NCBI GenBank assembly: GCA_015179025.1
Contig: WHUX01000070.1
Span: 186,001 to 250,000 of the forward strand
Length of the DNA stretch: 64,000 nt
Direction: 5' to 3'
From: Terfezia claveryi
Taxonomy: Eukaryota; Ascomycota; Pezizomycetes; Pezizales; Pezizaceae
In this document: positions 57,139 through 64,000 of the stretch, piece by piece
Layout: the number at the start of each line of letters is the position of its first letter
Position numbering within the stretch: the stretch's first letter is position 1
Position numbers and translations under genes: made by a program
The notes under the pieces: model-generated
The model's database searches: none
The model's input: the letters and a program-made list of their open reading frames with translations, nothing else
Told to the model about the DNA's origin: nothing

Positions 57139-60100
57139 ATGGACTTGTATGCCGTACCTGCTTCTCAACATCTGCTCTTGCTAACCAAGTCCCTCGTTTT
57201 TGTAGTGCTTCGAGAAATTTACGTCATGCTTCCTTGCTTCGAATCGCATCACTCTCAGCATGCCCGGCTGCAAAGGTGGATCGTGGTGGGAATGAGAACC
57301 TCGATAGACTAGCCGCAGAGTGCCCCTCTCAGAGCGAGAACGTCACCCAAAGTAGCAGCCCTGTGAAGGAGCATTCATGGACTGCACAAATTCCGATGGT
57401 CCGTACCCCCAATTCTAGATTTTCTGAAGCTCTGCTGATGAAGATTCTCTTGATAGTCCGTCAGAGAACTACAGGTGCTGCTTGCTCTTTGCCGCGCTGC
57501 TCCTCTCATAGACAACATTGAAAGTGCAGAGAAACTTCTCTCCCAACTGTGTCCTTACTTAATCGAATCACATTTCCAAAAGATCACACCGTCCCCGTAT
57601 TTAACTATTATTCAGCCATCTCCATGGGAATGCTTGACTTCAAGTCTATCTGAAGCTATCTTATGCCTTGGTCTGCGATTCCCAAGATTACACGAAGACA
57701 CTCGTATGGCTATGGACCGCTATATTGATAATGTCCTCTCATTTTCAGAGGTTGAGTTTCAAGATTCTGAGCTCCTTAATTTCGCATCTACAGTAGCGTC
57801 ATTCCTAGGATTTCTTGAAACTGCGGCAACATATATATATTTCTGGACGTCAAATGAACAACTCAGTCTTATTGCAAGAGCGAAACAGATCCTGTCGAAT
57901 ACCTTCCCTATTTCTGTTGAGGCTACATTCTCAACGATAAGGAATTCACATGACCGACATTTAAGAGCCTGGAAGCGCTACAGCCGTCATTATGCCGCGC
58001 ATGGGAGGCCACTTGGTTCAATGCTACTTCAGCGCGGCTTCATGAAACTGTTATTGTCAACCACGTCAACCATGCTGGTTACAGACCCAACAACTTTGCA
58101 AAGTAATGACATACTTGATATTCTCATGTCCTCAGATGATGCGGGAAAGACTGGGATTAATCTCAACGAGGAGGAGGAAGATCGTCCTACCGTCCAATCC
58201 CTCGCTGAAATTGCTACAGAGGAGGTTGCTTTGATTGAAGATGGAGCTGACTACTTGCAACTTGGCACAGCCTGGCAGCAGCATCTCGCGTTCTCTGTGA
58301 AAGCTTTTGCTCTTGCTTCATATTGTAATTGTGTTATCCTCAGCGGTTCTGCTGGGGACCGGGAGTTATTGATGAAATGGTTGGACACAACTATACAAGA
58401 TCCAATTCAGATGGGGGACGAGACACTAGCAGAGGTTACATTGAAAGTAATGGCAATTGTCTCTCAAAGGGATCCTGCTCTGGCTTCTTCCCTGAGCCGT
58501 ACACTTCCGAGGTTCATTGTCCGAAATTCCCCAAGTCAAGTTATTGTTAAAGTTGCCGCTCAATGTTTGGCATTTGTGTTGAAGTTTTTGTCTCAAGACG
58601 TCATTATTACCACCCTTTATACACTGGGAAATGTTCTTTCCTCGGGAGTTCCAGAACGTGCGTTGCAAGGTGGTTCACTAAGAGATAGGCTCCTGCCGTA
58701 TGACCAACAAACCACGGGTAGTGCTATCTCTTTGGCACTGAACTCGGATGAAGAGAAGCTCCAAGTCTATGCCAGCGTGATTGAGGCGGTCGTTGGCCTA
58801 GCCAAAACCTGCAAGGACGAAAAAGTAAGACTCTCATATGTATATTTGTAGATCCTATCTAACATCATCTTTAGATTATAGCTCTCGCCCAGTCTATCCT
58901 CACCCAGAAAACTGGCAAGGTGAACCCTACAGTGGACACTCAAATAGTAATTCGAGTTGCATCCCTTGCACTGGTAGCGAATATCACAGAATTTAAATCA
59001 ATCCTCAAGCTCTACTCGAAGCTTGGATCTGATGCCATTGTCAACGATGATACTAATATGCTTAGTGCTGTATGTTTATCCCCTTTGTGTCAAGTCACAG
59101 TCAACGGGCGATACTAACAGGTTACAATATGAAGATTCTGGCGGCGAGGGAGTATATCTCCAAGAACATCGAACCAGACTCTCCATTGCTCGAGGTTTAC
59201 CTAACCGACCTCCTTGAGTGTATTGTCGCCAAGGGCGATGTTCAAGAGAATGAGCCTAAACGGCAATCCGATCTCGAGGTTAGTTTTCTCTTATAATTTG
59301 ATTAAATCTTGCACTAATCTCGTGTATAGCTCGCTGCTCGTGACATATCACAATATTTGTCACCTCTTGCACTCCTCTTTACCAGCCACAATCTAGAGTC
59401 CATTGGCTCGATGAGTGTCGATATCCAGTCAATATGTCGTGATGCCTGGTATAACTGCGTAGTTCATGGGTTCTCTCGTAAGACAGTTCTCGCTCGTAAG
59501 TACGATACAGAGCTGCGTAGTATTGCAAAGATCAGCCCACCTTTGATTGCCGATACCCGCACAACTTTGTTGGAGAGTGATATGGAGCTTAACACTGTCC
59601 TTCGGAGGGGCATGAATGTGCCAAATACAGTTGAGCACAAGAAGAGATTAATTGAACTGCTCCCCGAGCATGCGAAGGACATTGGCAGCCTGTCCTATCC
59701 AAAGGTTATCTTCCTCGAAACTGCCTTCCTTCTAGAGTCACTTCGAGCTAGTTGCGGCAATTGCTCTGAAGTCCTTTCTTATTTCGTGGATCCATTGCTC
59801 AAAGCGGGGGATACCGCAGGCTGCATGATGACAATTGCCAATGAGGTTTGTCCAGGTAACTTGAAGCTACTCTTCCTTGCTAATACTTTCACAGGTCACG
59901 AGGATATACTTAGATAAAGCAAGAGCGGGAATGCATCCGGAATTTTCCGCTGCAATGGTTGGAAAACAGCTGGTGAAAGTCTTCACAAAATGTTGCCACA
60001 GGGTGGAGAAAGTTCATGCCGTTGCCATATCTTGTGCCGAGCGGATCATTGGTGCCATTCCATCCGCTTTGTGCCAGCAAAGCTCTCTCTATGCCATGCT

Positions 60101-63100
60101 TGAGCTCCTCACACTGATGTGGTGTAGCTGTCTTGATGAAGAAATTAATGAATACTCATGGAGATCCACAATGACATCTGTACGGGGAGGAGTCACCATT
60201 GAGCTCTCAGATTCTTACCCTCTAAGGAGGAGGATTTTGAAGGCATTCCACACAAATTCCCGCAAATGGGTACTTCATGTGCTGAACATGGCGCCGATGG
60301 ATATCAAAGGGCTGCTTCAGGTACTCAATTGTCATCCCAGAGAAAGGCACAGAAAGCAAACTAATATCTATAGACTTATTTATCTGAGCACGATGACGAC
60401 AATTCTTTTGGGCATATTTCCTTAGGGCGGTCCTTTGCTTTAACGATTGGTTCAGAAGTTCCCACGAGTGATCAGCGCCTAGGTAAAATGTTGAAAATAT
60501 GCTTTCGGTATTTCAGTATGTGCTAATTGTATTTTAGCATCGCTTGATTCACTAGACGGCGCGACTGCGGCCTCGGACTTCATGAAGCAGTATACTACAC
60601 GCCAGGGCTATCGACACACTGACCCAGCCCCGGAGCATGAGGTGGAGTGGCTGAGATTCATGCAGATAGGCCGTCCTGGGCAGATAATTGGAGAGGATGA
60701 GGAGACAATAGCGGTGCTAGAAAACATCCAACGTCGTGCCGCTGCTAACAAGTTTGTCGCAATTGCCGAGCAACGTGACGTCCTGCGGCGTGCAGCTGCT
60801 CTCTTGTGCCGATCCAAGAAGGTAATGATTCTCTTTTAGCAAGATATGTATATGCTAGGCTAATAGGTTACAGAATCCTCATGCACTTGTGTCCTACCTT
60901 GTCAGCATACCATTCACGATATTCACTAAGCAATCCATTAAACTGGGCATTTCCCTCTGGATGGGAATCATCAACGAAAAGCCAGGGGTGCAGTCACGAA
61001 TTTTGGTTGAAGTTGCACAGCACTGGGAGGAGACTGTTCGCAAGAAGATTGGTTTATTCTCTGACAAGATACTGTAAGACTTATTTGCCAATTCATTTCA
61101 TCTTCTACTAATATGTCAACCACCTAGAGCTCCAGATGCCTTCAGCATGAAAATGGAGTATGCGCCGTCTGACAAGGAGGTACTTATGAGGCAGCAACGT
61201 GATGCGCTGAACTTGATAACACCCCATCAAAAAATACTCTACATGTTGTCCAGTCACTTCCATGCGTGCCGCCTGGGAAATCCCCACATAATCAAGATAT
61301 TTCAGAGGATAGTTAGGGTATCGATGGCAGGGCTTAAAGATGCAACTGGACACCCGTTGGCGCGTGAGACCCGTTTGCAACTCATTATTTTCGGGCTTCA
61401 AGTATTGCGTTTCAGCAGCAGTAGCAACACCATGAGTCACACACTACAGTACAAGCTCAAGGACCAGATTCTGTCAGGTGCTCTGTGGTGGTTCAGTAAT
61501 GCGCCAAGGTCAGTGAAATGCTTACCATACGGCTCTATAACTAACACTTCTCCTTTAGTTGGACTTTTGGGGGTAACCGCTTGCAGCTCAGGTCCGAGTT
61601 ACAGGCCATGACTGAGGTCATGAACTTGCTTATGCAAATGTCTCCCAAGCCGAACGAGGCGGAGTCTACATATGCTAAAGCACTTCGTCCCAGGCAAGAC
61701 CTTGTATGTTTGCTGCTGGAAAACGAGCATGCACGACTCATGACCTGGCTTTACCCACTTGATAATGGGCGAAAGAATACCAATTTTGCGTTCCGATCAC
61801 CAGCTGATGTAAGAAACAGTCCCTCTGAAAATTATATTGACTAATTTGCAATACGCAGAACTCGATTGCAATACTTCTTCAAACAGCTTGGCTAGAAACC
61901 CCACAGCTCGCCATTCAGCTTACGAAACGTTTTCAGTCTCCACGGCTTAGCGCGAATGTTCGCAATCTACTTCTCAGATATCCAGAACAAGTTGTTGAGA
62001 CTCCAGAGGCCATCCAGCTAATTCTTGGGGGTGGGATTCCACCCGACATTAGTTTTCAGTTGAAGGTAAGAAATCTTATTGCCTCACCAACATTTGCATA
62101 CTAATGAACGAAGTATCTGCTTTATTGGGCACCTGTCGACCCGATTACTGCCACAACTTACTTCCTTCCCTCGTACTCAAACAACGCATTCATACTACAG
62201 TATGCGATGCGGTCACTAGAGAGCCATAGTGTGGACACAACATTCTTTTATGTTCCACAGATTGTGCAGGCTTTACGCTGGGATGAATTGGGCTATGTGG
62301 AGCGTTTCATTCTTGAAACTGCAAAATTCTCCCAGTTGTTTGCTCACCAGATTATATGGAACATGAAAGCAAATGCTTATAAAGATGAAGAGGCCTTAGT
62401 TGTATGTGATCACTTATCTTAATGATGTAGCAGGCACTAACAACCCTTTGAAGCCTGATGAAGTCAAGCCGAAGCTTGATGTGGCAATGGAACGCCTGAT
62501 TAGCAGCTTCTCTCCCATGGACAAAAGCTTTTATGAACGAGAGTTCAACTTCTTCGGCGAGGTCACCTCGATCTCCGGAAAACTCCGCCCCTATATCAAG
62601 AAATCGAAAGCTGAAAAGAAGCAAAAGATTGACGAGGAACTTCGCAAAATTAAAGTCGATGTTGGGGTTTATGTGCCTAGCAATCCTGATGGTGTTGTCA
62701 TTGGTATCGATCGCAAATCTGGACGGCCGTTACAAAGTCATGCTAAAGCACCATTCATGGCAACCTTCCGCATCAAACGAACCAAAAAAGGTGATGTTGA
62801 TAGCCAGGAGGAGAATCTACGCAGGGAACAACAGAATGCCCCAGCAGCCGAGCCCACAAATGAAATGTGGCTTTCTGCCATTTTTAAAGTCGGGGATGAT
62901 GTCAGACAAGACATGTTGGTTTTGCAGATCATTTCAGCCTTCCGGAGCATTTACAATAGCGTGGGATTGGATGTTTATGTTTTTCCATACAGAGTCCTTG
63001 CTACAGCCCCAGGAGTAAGTACAAAATCTGCTTCTTATCTGAAGATAATATGGCTAACATGTATTACAGTGTGGTGTTATTGATTTGATCCCGAAGTCAA

Positions 63101-63754
63101 TCTCTAGAGATATGCTTGGTCGTGAAGCCGTCAATGGTTTGTACGACTATTTTACCACCAAATATGGCGGGGAGGATTCCATTAAGTTCCAAGAGGCTCG
63201 AAATAACTTCGTCAAGAGTATGGCCGCGTACTCGGTCATCTCCTATCTCCTCCAGCTGAAGGACCGACACAACGGAAATATCATGATTGACGATGCCGGA
63301 CATATTATCCACATTGATTTTGGGTTCTGTTTTGATATTGCTCCGGGTGGTATTACATTTGAACGAGCACCATTCAAGCTCACCTCGGAGATGATTGCCG
63401 TAATGGGGGGTAGTCAAGAGTCTCAGCCCTATCAATGGTTCGAAGAATTGTGTGTTAAGGCATTCCTAGCTTGTCGCCCATATGCCGATAAGCTTGCTGC
63501 ATGTGTCAAGGTTATGTCTGCTAGTGGGTGAGTTTGTGATACAGAATACTTTGTGGCGTCTTGTACTGACTTATCCCAGGTTGCCTTGTTTCAAGCCTGA
63601 TACTATCCAAAATTTCAATGACAGGCTTGTTTTGGACAAGAATGAGAAGGAAGCGGCTGATTTCATGAGAAGCCTGGTTAAGAAGAGTTACAGCAGTTAC
63701 TCCACCAAGGGATACGACCAGTTCCAGCTGCTCACTAACGGTATCCCTTATTAA
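57139..63754 (+). CDS. stt4: Phosphatidylinositol 4-kinase alpha (Stt4)
   Basis: Seventeen exons: 57139-57146, 57206-57398, 57457-58824, 58875-59069, 59135-59278, 59330-59845, 59895-60320, 60374-60482, 60538-60821, 60874-61073, 61128-61508, 61559-61808, 61859-62065, 62114-62401, 62454-63014, 63070-63527, 63580-63754; 1920 aa. It makes PI4P at the plasma membrane, feeding PI(4,5)P2 and wall-integrity signalling. A long helical N-terminal region is followed by the lipid-kinase unique and PIK domains (residues ~1250-1560), then the catalytic domain: KVGDDVRQDMLVLQII, KDRHNGNIMID near residue 1776, HIDFGFCFD and the terminal FQLLTNGI. Length equals yeast Stt4. The 8-nt first coding exon is inferred because it supplies an ATG in frame; an alternative upstream start is possible. 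At exon 5 the acceptor 59134 follows a TACTAAC branch site. Confidence 0.93.
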
Positions 63755-64000
63755 GCTACCGGCGTATTTGCCTCGTTTGGCCGTTTCTAATACCCTATTT
63801 AATTTAATGGATTTTTGGATTATTAGTTACCTTGAGAGGTGAATATAATTCGTTCGTTTTCCTATCCTAAGAGGATGTCACAATCAATTCTATAAATAGC
63901 TTAAAATTGACAGATGCCATGATTTACCAAGGTGACTTTGGTCGAGTGTGGAGCTTGGCAGGCCTCGACCTGGCTTGGTTGTCTGATTAAGGGTCTCGTT

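Noticed and set aside
59165..59185. AACCAGACT in stt4
   Set aside because: Part of conserved coding sequence (IEPDSP), no duplication.

Overview
The window looks like nuclear DNA of a filamentous ascomycete (Pezizomycotina). The evidence is short introns of about 50-95 bp with GT-AG ends, a fungal gene set (Rgd1-type RhoGAP, Scc2/Mis4 cohesin loader, CYP51, Chk2/Cds1 kinase, Stt4 PI4-kinase, Yif1, Msc7-type aldehyde dehydrogenase) and fungal transposon classes. Conserved genes are rather intron-rich (13 exons in scc2, 17 in stt4), which would fit an early-diverging class such as Pezizomycetes; this placement is inference only. All exon models here were spliced by hand. Each keeps one reading frame end to end, and its coding length divides by three.

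Layout. 1-3.4 kb: gene-poor, with a small hairpin element. 3.4-19.9 kb: gene block with an F-box/LRR protein (+), Rgd1 (+), glucosamine-6-phosphate N-acetyltransferase (-), the large cohesin loader gene (-) and the scavenger decapping enzyme (-). 20-36 kb: accessory, repeat-rich stretch with a ~1 kb minisatellite, relic genes, an RGS-domain gene (-), an HNH relic, an internally deleted copia-like LTR element and nested pogo-like elements. 36-45 kb: an aspartic-protease-like membrane protein (+), a multiply broken conserved gene (+), YIF1 (-) and a membrane-anchored aldehyde dehydrogenase (-). 45-51 kb: pogo-like elements and a decayed LINE (-). 51-64 kb: ERG11/CYP51 (-), Cds1/Chk2 (-) and Stt4 (+, divergent from Cds1).

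The most unusual signal is a family of very short insertions. Thirteen sites carry 7-47 bp of sequence that begins TAGTCTGG (or ends CCAGACTA on the other strand). Each is flanked by a perfect 8-10 bp direct repeat, as expected for target-site duplications. The TAGTCTGG end is fixed and the other end varies. Two copies sit in the minisatellite, where neighbouring repeat units supply the empty sites; others lie in a 5' leader, inside coding sequence, inside a transposon end, or inside an earlier insertion. No full-length source element was found in the window. A second unusual point is a 7-nt micro-exon in the aldehyde dehydrogenase gene.

Genes here do not form one pathway. They are mostly housekeeping functions: cohesion and checkpoint (scc2, cds1), lipid and trafficking (stt4, erg11, yif1), polarity signalling (rgd1, RGS), cell-wall precursor synthesis (gna1) and mRNA decay (dcs1).
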